This document shows positions 26,718-35,688 of a stretch of 64,000 bases of DNA, piece by piece. Each line of letters begins with the position of its first letter. The first letter of the stretch is position 1. A program made the translations under genes and the position numbers. Source of the DNA: Rhizobium leguminosarum (lineage in GTDB: Bacteria; Pseudomonadota; Alphaproteobacteria; Rhizobiales; Rhizobiaceae); assembly GCF_004123835.1 (NCBI RefSeq), contig NZ_MZMU01000003.1:248001-312000 (forward strand). The letters are read 5' to 3'. The notes under the pieces were generated by a model, which saw nothing but the letters and a program-made list of their open reading frames with translations, had not been told where the DNA came from and did not search any database.

Positions 26718-27584
26718 ATGACGAAACTCAGCATCCGGCATAGCACGACCTACCGTTATCGTTATCCGATTGCGCTCGGACCCCACCGATTGACCCTTCG
26801 CCCTCGAGAGGGGCGCGAACTCCTGCTCGCCAGTCATGATGTCGTCTCGGCGCCAGATGCGAAAATAAGTTGGGCGACGGATGTGTTTGGGAACGCCGTC
26901 GCGACGGCTACTTTCGCGGAACCAACGGATTGCCTGAAAATCGACAGCAAAGCGGTGGTCGACCTGACGTCGGCAGCTTGGCCCGTTTTCGATATCGCAG
27001 CGTCCGCCATCACTTACCCCTTTTCCTATGATGGGCACGAATGGAAGGATCTTGGTGGCCTCCGAGAGGTCCAATACCTCGATCCCTCCAACCTGTTTCA
27101 GCAGTGGGTACGGGCGTTCGTTAGATCTGGCTCGACTGATACTCTGTCGCTCTTGAAGGACCTCAGCGGAGGCGTGTCGAACGAGATTGCCTATCAAAGC
27201 CGAGAGGCCGAGGGGACGCAATCACCACTGGAAACTCTTGCGGTTCGATCTGGCACTTGCCGCGATTTCGCGGTCCTTTTTGCTGAAGCCGCCCGGCTTC
27301 TGGGTTTCGGTGCACGGATCGTATCAGGATACCTTTTCAACCCAAATCAGATGCTTACCGGCTCGAGGGACAGCGGATCGACCCATGCATGGGTAGACGT
27401 GTTTCTCCCCGGCGCCGGATGGATTACCTTCGACCCGACAAATCGCAGCATGGGTAGTGCAAACCTCATCCCTGTGGCAGTGGTCCGTGATATTGCGCAA
27501 GCAGTGCCGATCTCCGGCGGCTTCATTGGCGCGGCCAATGCATTTGTGTCGATGGACGTCGCCGTCGAGGTTTCTGAGCTGTGA
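26718..27584 (+). CDS. transglutaminase-like cysteine protease family protein
   Basis: 288 residues, cytoplasmic by lack of a signal peptide. The N-terminal beta domain (IRHSTTYRYRYPIALGPHRL) and the catalytic core are both present: Cys near 181 in SGTCRDFAVLF, His near 222 in STHAWVDVFLPGAGW and Asp near 238 in FDPTN. These proteins may hydrolyse or cross-link amide bonds; substrates are unknown. Confidence 0.87.
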   Translation: MTKLSIRHSTTYRYRYPIALGPHRLTLRPREGRELLLASHDVVSAPDAKISWATDVFGNAVATATFAEPTDCLKIDSKAVVDLTSAAWPVFDIAASAITYPFSYDGHEWKDLGGLREVQYLDPSNLFQQWVRAFVRSGSTDTLSLLKDLSGGVSNEIAYQSREAEGTQSPLETLAVRSGTCRDFAVLFAEAARLLGFGARIVSGYLFNPNQMLTGSRDSGSTHAWVDVFLPGAGWITFDPTNRSMGSANLIPVAVVRDIAQAVPISGGFIGAANAFVSMDVAVEVSEL

Positions 27585-27706
27585 CGGCCCTGAGCGTCAG
27601 GGGAAAGGTCTACAGTGCGATCACGTTTAGTGAACTGAACGCGCCGGTTGCCTTCGCCAGATCCGGGACATTCGACCCTCGATCTATCTCATCGAAGGGG
27701 CCGCCC

Positions 27707-28009
27707 TTATACAAGCTCGTAAAAAAACTCGCAGATCAGTTCCGCGAGTTTTACTGCGTCGACATCGCTCATATGGGCGGCATTTTCGATTGCGGCAACC
27801 TCGATATCATCACGGTCGACCGCTAAAAGATCAAGTATTCTAGCAAACTTGATTTTGAGCTCAATGTCACTTTCGAACTCGTCAAGGGTGACCGCGAGAA
27901 TGCTGTCATTTGCCTCGATCAACCGGGTTTGAATGCTCTCGGAGGAGGTAGCGAGTGTCCGAACTGCCGAGAAAAAGTGCCCTCGTGCACTGGGATATTT
28001 TGCGTCCAT
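27707..28009 (-). CDS. small acidic protein of unknown function
   Basis: 100 residues, helical, rich in Asp/Glu/Ile/Leu (IELKIKFARILDLLAVDRDD, then VDAVKLAELICEFFYELV). It overlaps an opposite-strand open frame (27581-27826), but the regular codon pattern favours this strand. AT-richer than its neighbours. Not recognised. Confidence 0.5.
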   Translation of the reverse strand: MDAKYPSARGHFFSAVRTLATSSESIQTRLIEANDSILAVTLDEFESDIELKIKFARILDLLAVDRDDIEVAAIENAAHMSDVDAVKLAELICEFFYELV

Positions 28010-28171
28010 GTGGTTCCCTTTTCGCTTTTAGCGCAGGCCTTGGACGTGAGGCTCAACGCGGGTGTACGATCTTGGAGAAGTTTGGTCAACTGATGGCTTA
28101 TCACCATCAACTGATGCAGAAACAATCGTACAGATTTCGCGACGTAGATTAGTTCTGCTCTGTACTGTCGA

Positions 28172-28238
28172 CCGACAGCGCCGATCCGACAGCCGTGAAG
28201 CGCTCGGTCGACGAGACCGCACAGGCACTTGGCGGTCT
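28172..28238 (+). pseudogene. 67-base fragment of the SDR gene at 29592
   Basis: Matches 29779-29845 with about four differences (CCGACAGCGCCGATCC to GGCACTTGGCGGTCT). It marks the right edge of the inserted block. Confidence 0.85.
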
Positions 28239-28326
28239 AAAGCGTGTTGCGGCTTACCGGATTCAGGATTCCCTTGGCGGCTGAGTTGTGATTCATTTCT
28301 CCCCAGAAGGAGAAGTGTCAGGCCTC

Positions 28327-28488
28327 CAGGCGGTGACTGAGGTAGCCGGCCGCCCCGCCGTCATCCCCACCATCACCGGCCGCGGCTTCACCTTCGGCCT
28401 GACCCAGGTAGCGCTCGACCGTTTCGATCCGCATCCGAACGGTTTTGCGCTGACAGATGTCTGGGGGCCGTCGGCTGGGGAGATTTGA
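28327..28488 (+). pseudogene. duplicated 3' end of the racemase-family gene
   Basis: 162 bases about 95% identical to 24161-24322, ending at the same stop codon. The bases after it (28539-28766) repeat the region downstream of the intact gene. No promoter or start; a dead fragment. The rest of 28010-28841 holds only the SDR fragment and the repeat. Confidence 0.9.
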
Positions 28489-28612
28489 TCGTTCAGGGTA
28501 TAATGCTGGAAAGTGCGAGCGATTTCAGGACGGTTGGCGCCTGTGGCTGCCCCTCACCCTTCCTCCGATCCCGCGGAGAAGAGGGAGCCAGGTCGCGGCA
28601 TCCTCTAACGCG

Positions 28613-28757
28613 CCTCATCCTGAGGTGCGATCCGCAGGATCGCCTCGAAGGACACGTCGCAACGCCGCTCCTTGCATAGATCCGACGCCGGAATGCCCGC
28701 CTCGTCCTTCGAGGCCCCTGCGGGGGCACCTCAGGATGAGGCTCTCTTGAATGCCGG
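28613..28757. repeat. 145-bp dispersed palindromic repeat, second copy
   Basis: CCTCATCCTGAGGTGC...CACCTCAGGATGAGGC with tail TCTCTTGAATGCCGG; almost identical to 24447-24590. A degenerate RIME precedes it at 28545-28606. Confidence 0.88.
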
Positions 28758-28841
28758 CGCTCCAGCGACCCCACGAAGCTGCCGCGACCGACTGACCAAA
28801 GGTGACGGAGGAGCATCCGCGCAACGATATTCGAAACGCGA

Positions 28842-29492
28842 TCAGCCTTGCCTGCGCTCAGCACCCCCGGTTCGAGTGTCCCAACCCAGCATGGCCAGCT
28901 CGGCCACTGCCTCCAGTTCGCCGCGGGTCGCTTCGTCGCGGGCCAGGATCGACATGCCATTCTGAACGGTCTGCACGAAGCGGGCGAGCGCGTGGATGTC
29001 GGTCGAGACCGGAATTTCGCCTGCTGATATCGCGTGGTTCAGGCGCGCCTTCAGGCGGTCGAGCGTGACGGCGCGGGCGGCTCGTACGAGTTCGCCGAGT
29101 TCCGCGTGGCCCTCGCTGTCGACCGAAGACAGCGCCACCATACAGCCGCGGGGAATATCCGCGACACAGCCGGTCAAGGCAGCCGCCGAATCCATCAGAA
29201 GCGACATCACCGCTTCACGGGCCGTGCCCGCGGAAAAGAAGCCTGCCCAGACGAGCGCCTCATTGTTGTCGCGATAGTGACGCAACGCCTCGGCATAAAG
29301 CGCCTCCTTCGAACCGAATGCCGCGTAAAGGCTCGGCGATCCGATCCCCATCGCCTCGGTGAGGTCGGCGATCGAGGTCGCCTCGAAGCCCTTGATCCAG
29401 AACAGCCGGGTCGCCTGCGCCAAGGCTGCTTCCCGGTCGAACGCCCGCGGCCGCCCGCGACTGCGGGCAGGGGTTTCATTGACGTTCGACAT
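28842..29492 (-). CDS. TetR/AcrR family regulator
   Basis: 216 residues. The DNA-binding head contains EAALAQATRLFWIKGFEATS and IADLTEAMGIGSPSLYAAFG. The middle Cys-containing C-terminal domain (FQTGCVADIPRGCMV-like region, GCVADIPRGCMVALSSVD) is common in regulators of redox-linked SDR genes. It is divergent from the SDR gene at 29592. The start at 29492 is preferred since the ATG at 29510 lies inside the putative operator. A fragment of this gene lies at 24605-24708. Confidence 0.9.
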   Translation of the reverse strand: MSNVNETPARSRGRPRAFDREAALAQATRLFWIKGFEATSIADLTEAMGIGSPSLYAAFGSKEALYAEALRHYRDNNEALVWAGFFSAGTAREAVMSLLMDSAAALTGCVADIPRGCMVALSSVDSEGHAELGELVRAARAVTLDRLKARLNHAISAGEIPVSTDIHALARFVQTVQNGMSILARDEATRGELEAVAELAMLGWDTRTGGAERRQG

Positions 29493-29509
29493 CTCATCCG
29501 ATTTTTGCA

Positions 29510-29578
29510 TCGATCATTACATAAACCCATTGACACCGCATCGCAACGTGCCTAGCTATTTATGTGTCGATCACTACA
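29510..29578. promoter_or_regulatory. divergent promoter region with repeated TCGATCAYTACA sites
   Basis: Direct repeats TCGATCATTACA (29510-29521) and TCGATCACTACA (29567-29578) bracket a sigma70-like promoter for the SDR gene: TTGACA at 29530-29535, 17-base spacer, TAGCTA at 29553-29558. The placement suits autorepression by the TetR protein. Confidence 0.6.
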
Positions 29579-29591
29579 GAAAGAGAAGATC

Positions 29592-30332
29592 ATGACAGAA
29601 CTGGCTGGAAAGCGTGCCCTCGTCACAGGTGGCTCGCGTGGCATTGGCGCCGCCATTGCATTGGCGCTTGCCGACAAGGGCGCTGATGTCGCCATCACCT
29701 ATGAGCGTTCGGCCGATCGCGCCGCCGAAGTGGTGCGGGCGATCGAGGGCAAGGGCCGCAAGGCGCTTGCCATCCAGGCCGACAGCGCCGATCCGGCAGC
29801 CGTGAAGCGCTCGGTCGACGAGGCCGCCCAGGCACTTGGCGGTCTCGATATTCTCGTCAACAATGCCGCAATCGCGCTTTACGGTGCGATCGCCGACGTC
29901 AGCGTCGAGCAGATCGACGCGCTGCTTGACGTCAATGTGCGGTCGCCTCTGCTCGCTTCGCAGGCCGCCATTCCCTATCTGCAGGCGGGAAGCCGCGTCA
30001 TCACGATCGGCTCGGTCGGCGCCGAACGCATCGTCGGTGACACCGGCACGGTCTATTACATGACAAAATCCGCGCTCCACTCGTTTACCCGCGGCCTCGC
30101 GCGGGAACTCGGATCTCGCGATATCACCGTAAACCTGGTCCAGCCGGGTTCGACCGACACCGAAATGAATCCCGCCAATGGCGACTTCGCCGATTTCCAG
30201 CGTGCCCTGATTCCACTTGGCCGTTACGGCGAGCCGGAAGATGTGGCTGCTGCCGTCGCTTTCCTCGCAAGCCCCGCTGCAAGGCACATCACAGGAACCA
30301 TCCTCACGGTGGATGGCGGCTTGAACACCTGA
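29592..30332 (+). CDS. SDR family oxidoreductase
   Basis: 246 residues. NAD(P) site ALVTGGSRGIGAAIALALAD, NNAA, and an intact active site: Ser in TIGSVGAERIVGDTG, YYMTKSALHSF giving YxxxK. C-terminal TGTILTVDGGLNT is usual. Likely an NADPH-dependent carbonyl reductase controlled by the divergent TetR. GAGAAGATC precedes the ATG at 29592. A 67-base fragment of this gene lies at 28172-28238. Confidence 0.9.
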   Translation: MTELAGKRALVTGGSRGIGAAIALALADKGADVAITYERSADRAAEVVRAIEGKGRKALAIQADSADPAAVKRSVDEAAQALGGLDILVNNAAIALYGAIADVSVEQIDALLDVNVRSPLLASQAAIPYLQAGSRVITIGSVGAERIVGDTGTVYYMTKSALHSFTRGLARELGSRDITVNLVQPGSTDTEMNPANGDFADFQRALIPLGRYGEPEDVAAAVAFLASPAARHITGTILTVDGGLNT

Positions 30333-30482
30333 ATCGGGATCTGTTGCCTGCGACTGGCTAAAGACACGGGGGATCGCGACAGAGGTCGGTCCCCTCAAAT
30401 GCGAGCCGATCGCCTGTTAGTGTCTTGCCTGCGTCTTATGCCGGATACCGGCATAAGACGCATTGTTGAGCCGCAGGCTGTG

Positions 30483-31298
30483 TCAGACTGGCAGCTTCAT
30501 CTGCTTGCGCAGGCTCTTGTCGAATGCACTGGCGGGAACGAAGCGGCGCAGGAAGTGCAGTTGACGGGCGGCTTTGCTGGCGGGATAGCGCAGCTTCGGC
30601 GATTTCGCGGTGGCTGCCTTGACGACCGCTTCGCCAACCACTTCGGGCGCATCGCCTGCCTTGATCGCGCTGTTCCAGACAGCTTCCGTCGTCTTGCGGC
30701 CGCCGTCGTAGACACCAGTCATGCGGTCGGGCTGCGTCGAGTTATGGTCGAGAGCTGTGCGGGTAAATGCAGGTTCGACGAGCAGGACGCGGATCCCCAA
30801 CGTGCGGACTTCGTGATCGAGCGATTCGGAATAACCTTCGACAGCATGTTTCGTCGCAGTGTAGAGCGCGCTGAACGGGCTCGGAATGAAGCCGACGACC
30901 GAGCTGATGTTGATGATGCGGCCGTTGCGCTGGTTCCGCATGATCGGCAACACCTCGTTCGTAACACGAATGATCCCGAAGACATTCAGGTCGAAAAGTG
31001 CCTGAGCCTGTTCGATCGAGGACTCTTCCGCTCCGCCGATCAGTGCACCACCGGCATTGTTGACGAGGACGTCGATGCGGCCAGCCTGTTTGATCACCTC
31101 GGCGATCATGCCCGCGACCGATTGACTGTCCGTCACGTCGCAGGTCAACATCGTGATGCCATTGGCAGACCCGGCTGTCGCCTTGCGGCTGGTTCCAAAG
31201 ACGCCGTAGCCCGCGGTTACCAGAGCCTTTGCCGTGGCGCGGCCGATACCGGCCGCCGCACCTGTGACGACGGCGACGCCGCGGTTGTTGTTGCTCAT
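30483..31298 (-). CDS. SDR family oxidoreductase
   Basis: 271 residues. VAVVTGAAAGIGRATAKALV at the N-terminus, NNAGGAL, Ser in NISSVVGFIPSPFSA and YTATKHAVEGYSESL (YxxxK) are all normal. The C-terminal SLRKQMKLPV tail and substrate loop resemble those of oxidoreductases acting on larger ketones. It is followed on the same strand by no gene; a YCII gene lies 178 bases upstream. Confidence 0.9.
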   Translation of the reverse strand: MSNNNRGVAVVTGAAAGIGRATAKALVTAGYGVFGTSRKATAGSANGITMLTCDVTDSQSVAGMIAEVIKQAGRIDVLVNNAGGALIGGAEESSIEQAQALFDLNVFGIIRVTNEVLPIMRNQRNGRIINISSVVGFIPSPFSALYTATKHAVEGYSESLDHEVRTLGIRVLLVEPAFTRTALDHNSTQPDRMTGVYDGGRKTTEAVWNSAIKAGDAPEVVGEAVVKAATAKSPKLRYPASKAARQLHFLRRFVPASAFDKSLRKQMKLPV

Positions 31299-31476
31299 TT
31301 CAATTTTCCTTTGGTACCGCCAAGGGCGATGGGTTGTGGGATACTTTGGTCGTCGTTTTCAGGTCGGATGGCGTGATGAGACCATCCGTTCGAACCTGAG
31401 TTGTTGGGCATAGAGGTGACTTGTTCAGCAGGTGGGCGCTGGCGAAAGCCCTTTGGAAATCAGCGCCAATGCGGCG

Positions 31477-31773
31477 TCAGCCGCGCGCCTTTAGATGGAG
31501 CATCGGATGATGTTCATAATAGCCGGCGCCGTTTTTCACGATGGGATCTTCCGAGGTGATCGCCTGGATGTCTTGATCATCGGCAATCTGGTAGAGCGAG
31601 ACACCGTAGCCGCCGGCAGGATCCATCACTGGACCATGGGCGACGATCTTTCCCTCGTCGAGAAGCGCATCCAGAAAAACCCCGTGCTGCTTCAGCCATT
31701 CCTGCTCGTCGGCAGACATGGTCGCCAGAAAGTCTGTGCGCGGCGGCATGTATTTGCAGAGGTAGTATTTCAT
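31477..31773 (-). CDS. YCII-related domain protein
   Basis: 98 residues. MKYYLCKYMPPRTDF, HGVFLDALLDEGKIVAHGPV and GGYGVSLYQI follow the YciI/DGPF dimeric ferredoxin-like fold. A His near position 30-45 and Asp could form the proposed active site. Function is unknown. Divergent from the HxlR gene. Confidence 0.85.
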   Translation of the reverse strand: MKYYLCKYMPPRTDFLATMSADEQEWLKQHGVFLDALLDEGKIVAHGPVMDPAGGYGVSLYQIADDQDIQAITSEDPIVKNGAGYYEHHPMLHLKARG

Positions 31774-31880
31774 GATTTGGCTCCTGAGTTGCCGGAACGT
31801 CCTACGCTAGCGACGCCGCCCATCGACTGGCCCTGCCTGCATTCGGGTCGTCTTTTGCGGTGGAATATCGTCCCGCATTC

Positions 31881-31912
31881 AGTTACTATCAATTTACAAC
31901 TAAGTAACTATC
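31881..31912. promoter_or_regulatory. putative HxlR operator
   Basis: AGTTACTATC at 31881-31890 and AGTAACTATC at 31903-31912 form a direct repeat, and GTTAC/GTAAC an inverted one, just before the HxlR start and upstream of the divergent YCII gene. Confidence 0.5.
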
Positions 31913-31926
31913 AAAAAGATATCAAC

Positions 31927-32367
31927 GTGAAGAATCTTTCAAGCCAGCCCTGTCTGATTGCCCGCAGCCTCGCCTTGGTGGGTGATGCCTGGAGTATGCT
32001 GATCATGCGCGATGCTCATGCCGGGTCGACCCGCTTCGACGCGTTCCGCAAGAGTCTGGGCATAGCGCCGACCATGTTGACCAGTCGGCTGGCGGCTCTG
32101 ACAGAGGAGGGGCTCCTGGAGAAACGGCGTTATTCTGAGCGACCGCCACGGGATGAGTATGTCCTGACAGAAGCGGGTCAGGATTTCCTGCCGGTGCTGT
32201 TTGCTCTCGGCGCGTGGGGCCGGAAACACCGCGCCGGTGGCGATGTCACCCAATTTTTTGATGAAGAGACGGGAACCGAGATCGATCCGGTGACCATAGA
32301 CCGTGTAACCGGCGCACCGATCGGCAGCCGCCCCATTCGCATCGTTATGCCTAAATCCGGCGCGTAG
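31927..32367 (+). CDS. HxlR family transcriptional regulator
   Basis: 146 residues from a GTG start. PCLIARSLALVGDAWSMLIM followed by TRFDAFRKSLGIAPTMLTSR, then LEKRRYSERPPRDEYVLTEAG, is the full HxlR winged-helix pattern, with the conserved Cys near position 9 that senses electrophiles in some members. No in-frame ATG fits the family N-terminus. Likely controls the divergent YCII/SDR genes. Confidence 0.87.
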   Translation: MKNLSSQPCLIARSLALVGDAWSMLIMRDAHAGSTRFDAFRKSLGIAPTMLTSRLAALTEEGLLEKRRYSERPPRDEYVLTEAGQDFLPVLFALGAWGRKHRAGGDVTQFFDEETGTEIDPVTIDRVTGAPIGSRPIRIVMPKSGA

Positions 32368-32563
32368 GCCCTTTGAGGGGTGATTGCGCCGTCGCGCCGA
32401 TCAATGACACACCCAACCCGTTTGCCGACGGCGTCAGGTCCTATGCGCTCGACGCCGACAAGGCCAAGCGACTGTGGGCGAAAAGTGAGGAATTGATAAG
32501 CGTAACTTGAAGTCGGTAAGCCCGTGTCGGCTCTCATTCAGAGCCGACATACCGCGGCCCCCA

Positions 32564-34111
32564 TCAACCGCGTTGCAAAATTCTGGCGCTGACCTGGCCT
32601 GTGGCAAGCTTCTCGGCCGGCGCCGGCCGGCCAAGCAGATAACCTTGGCCGATGTCGCAACCCAGATCCTGAAGCCGCTGAAGCTGGCTCTCCTCTTCGA
32701 TACCCTCGGCGGTTATCGTCACGCCAAGTCCCACACCGAGAGCGATGATCGCTTTGATCACCTTGTCTTGCTTATCATTGGTCTCGAATGAGGAGACGAA
32801 ACTCCTGTCGATCTTGATCTTGTCGAACCGGTAGTTGGATAGTTGTGAGAGGCTGGAATAACCTGTTCCAAAGTCGTCGAGGGCAATCCTGACCCCCGCG
32901 TTCACAAGATCATCGAGGACGATTCGTGCCGTAACAGCGTCTTGGATGATGGCACTCTCCGTCACTTCCAGCTCGACCCTGTGCGCGGGCAGACCGACAT
33001 CGCCCAATATCTTGAGAATTCTGAGCCCCAGTAACCGATCGCTCAGTTGGATCGGAGAAAGGTTGAATGACAGGACGAGCTCATTTGGCCAGGAAAGTGC
33101 ATCGGTGCAGGCGTGGCGAAGCAGTTGGTCTGTCAATTCGACGATCAGACCGGCTTCCTCCGCCACAGGAATGAATTCGTTCGGTGGGATGAATTCGCCG
33201 GAGGCCGTCTTCCAGCGCGCCAGGGCCTCGAAGCCGATAATCCTATTCGTCTTCAGGTCCACGAGCGGTTGATAGTAGGGAACGATCTCGGCCTTCTTGA
33301 TGGCTGCTCTCAGATCAGCTTCCACTCGAATCCGCTTCGCCAACTCGTCCTGCATCGAAGACACGAAGGGCTTCACCAGATTGCGCCCCTGCTTTTTCGC
33401 CACATACATCGCACAGTCGGAATGTCGAATGACTTGACGGAGGTCATCGCCGTTCTCCGGGAAAAGCGCGAAGCCGACACTGGCGCCGAGGTCGACGGCG
33501 ACACCATTGAATGTGAACGGCTTGCCGATCACGGTCACTATGCGGTTCCCCAACGCGACAAGATCGGGATTTCCGGTGCGCCGCGCCAGAACAACGAATT
33601 CGTCTCCACCAAGGCGGAAAACGTGCTCACGGGGAAAGAGGGAAGAGAGCCGCTGAGCAACAGTCTTCAGCACCGCATCACCGTGATCGTGCCCCAGGAG
33701 GTCATTGACCTTCTTGAAGCCGTCGAGATCGATGCTGAACACGGCGTAGGTCTCCTGTGCCCTTTGATCGGCCATCGCCTGCGCGCATACGGAATCCAGA
33801 AACCTGCGGTTAGGCAGTTCGGTCAGCGTGTCGTGACAGGCAATCCAGTCTACGTTCTTTTCGGCCTGCAGCCTGCGATTAACCTCCCTCGAAAGATCTC
33901 GGATCCTCAGCGCGGAATAAATGAGCCCGAGAAACCCGGAGATATTAAGGGCAAGGAGCGCGTGGTCCAGCGGATAGTCATGATGCTTCTCGATGAACTC
34001 ATCCAGCCCCTCATGCCAGTCGAAGGACCACGATAGGCAGAAGAGAACCAGGAAGGTCGCGAGCCAGGCAACGATCTCCATCTGCGGTCTGGTTGGTTGG
34101 ATGCGAGGCAT
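32564..34111 (-). CDS. GGDEF-EAL cyclic-di-GMP protein
   Basis: 515 residues. Two membrane helices at the N-terminus (WLATFLVLFCLSWSF and LLALNISGFLGLIYSAL). GGDEF domain with RLGGDEFVVL intact, then EAL domain with FEALARW, LEVTES, LDDFGTGYSSL, KIDRSF and TAEGIEEE all present. Both synthesis and breakdown of c-di-GMP are therefore possible; in such hybrids the EAL part often dominates. Influences motility and biofilm in relatives. Confidence 0.92.
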   Translation of the reverse strand: MPRIQPTRPQMEIVAWLATFLVLFCLSWSFDWHEGLDEFIEKHHDYPLDHALLALNISGFLGLIYSALRIRDLSREVNRRLQAEKNVDWIACHDTLTELPNRRFLDSVCAQAMADQRAQETYAVFSIDLDGFKKVNDLLGHDHGDAVLKTVAQRLSSLFPREHVFRLGGDEFVVLARRTGNPDLVALGNRIVTVIGKPFTFNGVAVDLGASVGFALFPENGDDLRQVIRHSDCAMYVAKKQGRNLVKPFVSSMQDELAKRIRVEADLRAAIKKAEIVPYYQPLVDLKTNRIIGFEALARWKTASGEFIPPNEFIPVAEEAGLIVELTDQLLRHACTDALSWPNELVLSFNLSPIQLSDRLLGLRILKILGDVGLPAHRVELEVTESAIIQDAVTARIVLDDLVNAGVRIALDDFGTGYSSLSQLSNYRFDKIKIDRSFVSSFETNDKQDKVIKAIIALGVGLGVTITAEGIEEESQLQRLQDLGCDIGQGYLLGRPAPAEKLATGQVSARILQRG

Positions 34112-34688
34112 ATGAACAGGCTCCTGTTGTGTGAAGAGCCGTCATGGCCAGTTTGGTACGCTCGTATCACCGAATGCCGACGACGGATGGCGCAACTTCA
34201 CGGCATCGGCGGTCCCACGCCGTGATCGAAGACCGCCTCAATTCATTCGGGCGGAATTAAGAGGGCCGATATCGCAGTGGCTGATGAAGCCGCGCAGCAC
34301 CGACAAATCCCAAAGGTCATCTGTGCGCTTGATAGGTTAATGGTGGGTTGCCTTTACGAAGGCACGGGAGTTTCGCTGCGCACAATGGATATCTTTGCCG
34401 CAAATCGGATGAGGATTCGGTTTCATGGTGTCTACCGGTCGCCGCAATCTCCCGTTCTTTCGAACGGTTGAAGAATCCGCCGGGGGATCGGCATCGAACC
34501 GACCGCTGTCGGACCCAATCCAGATAACCATTGCCAACGCGTTTATAGCACTGCGCGTCTTTTCAGACGTGCAGGCGACGTTGCAGCACTTTGAGTAGGC
34601 AGGAGAGACGGAGGAAACTCCCTGGCTCTAGTACACGAAGGGATCGACCCCGGGCGCCGGATGGGTGCAGGGCGCATCCCGGAGCCGA
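34112..34688. other. gap with no gene; short match to the rbsD-like 3' end
   Basis: No coding signature seen. Bases 34627-34650 (CTCTAGTACACGAAGGGATC...) match 38385-38408, the end of the RbsD/FucU gene, in 22 of 24 positions and would encode the same VDPFVY-stop. Confidence 0.5.
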
Positions 34689-35351
34689 TCAATCCGCCAG
34701 CATCGTATCCGCCAGGCTGTAGCAGTGGCTCGCCTGATAGGCGTTCCGACCTCGGTTCATGTGCGTCACATTGAAAGTCCGAATGGCGCGCAAGATGCGG
34801 CGCTCCGCAAGGAATTTGCGGATCGAGGCCGAGCCCCGCACAGTGATGCCGAAAATGTCGTCGCCGCGCGGAAAAAAATAACCGACGTCTTCGGGCGTCG
34901 CGACGCAGTCCTCGAGAAAAGCCTCGTCCACATCGCCCTGCGCGGGTGAATGGTCCGTGGTGAAATGCGAAAGATGCACCAGGAATCGTGCACGCAGGCC
35001 CTCGCCGTCGGCGTAAAGCGTGAAAAGCTCCATCCAGCTCGCATTAACGCGGATGAGCGGCTTGTCGGAGGTCGAGGGCAGACATGAAACCGACCAGTAG
35101 TGACGCTCGGTCTTGCGCGGGATGGGGATGCAGGTTTGCCCGTATACCCCGAGAATTTCCAGAACGTCTTGCGCCTGCGGGCGACGAAGCAGCTTCTCGT
35201 ACCGGGCGACGTACTTGAACCGCTGTTCCAGGGACTCCAGGCGTTCTTCGGCGTCGATCAAGTCCGCCTCGCCTTCTATCCAATCGCGCTGCTGCTCAGG
35301 ATCCAGAAACTTGCGCAGACCAGTGATGCTGCGACGAGGAGTCGTGCTCAT
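34689..35351 (-). CDS. conserved-looking protein of unknown function
   Basis: 220 residues, cytoplasmic. An N-terminal charged coiled-coil-like stretch (EGEADLIDAEERLESLEQRF) is followed by a mixed alpha/beta region with VSCLPSTSDKPLIRVNASWM and GRNAYQASHCYSLADTML. The pattern loosely recalls a PAS-like or small-ligand domain but I do not recognise it. Start at 35351 or four codons upstream. Confidence 0.6.
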   Translation of the reverse strand: MSTTPRRSITGLRKFLDPEQQRDWIEGEADLIDAEERLESLEQRFKYVARYEKLLRRPQAQDVLEILGVYGQTCIPIPRKTERHYWSVSCLPSTSDKPLIRVNASWMELFTLYADGEGLRARFLVHLSHFTTDHSPAQGDVDEAFLEDCVATPEDVGYFFPRGDDIFGITVRGSASIRKFLAERRILRAIRTFNVTHMNRGRNAYQASHCYSLADTMLAD

Positions 35352-35688
35352 GTCAGGTGGCATGTGAGATCCGTGTCCTCATCGCTTCACCGGCCTAATC
35401 CCGCAGATGCCCATGCAGCCGCTCGACGTCCGCTCCTGGTGGTGAGGCGCCGTTCGCAGCACTTGGCTTAACGAGCGGTTTGCCGGCCCGGCGGACAGTA
35501 CGCCAACGCACCGGCCGCACCATAACATCTATCGAACGAGTGACGAAAGACTCACCTTCAGCCGGTCCGAAAGCCAAAGCCTACCGACGACCAAACCGCT
35601 GCGGACTTGACGAGCGGCAGGCCTCCTTATGGTAAGGCTTCAGGCTTCTTCGGCGCCGATCCTGAATGGGTTTTGCCAACCGGTCGTT
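35352..35688. other. gap with at most a weak 60-residue frame
   Basis: A minus-strand frame at 35395-35577 is basic and lacks a clear ribosome site; I do not call it. No repeats or hairpins stand out. Confidence 0.4.

Noticed and set aside
27581-27826. Plus-strand 81-residue frame overlapping the transglutaminase stop
   Set aside because: The opposite strand (27707-28009) has a better codon pattern; this frame lacks any feature beyond its start overlap.
29492-29510. ATG at 29510 as start of the TetR gene
   Set aside because: It lies inside the repeated operator-like site and has no ribosome site; the ATG at 29492 has GATGAG before it.
35395-35577. Basic 60-residue minus-strand frame
   Set aside because: No ribosome site, composition typical of a GC-rich chance frame.
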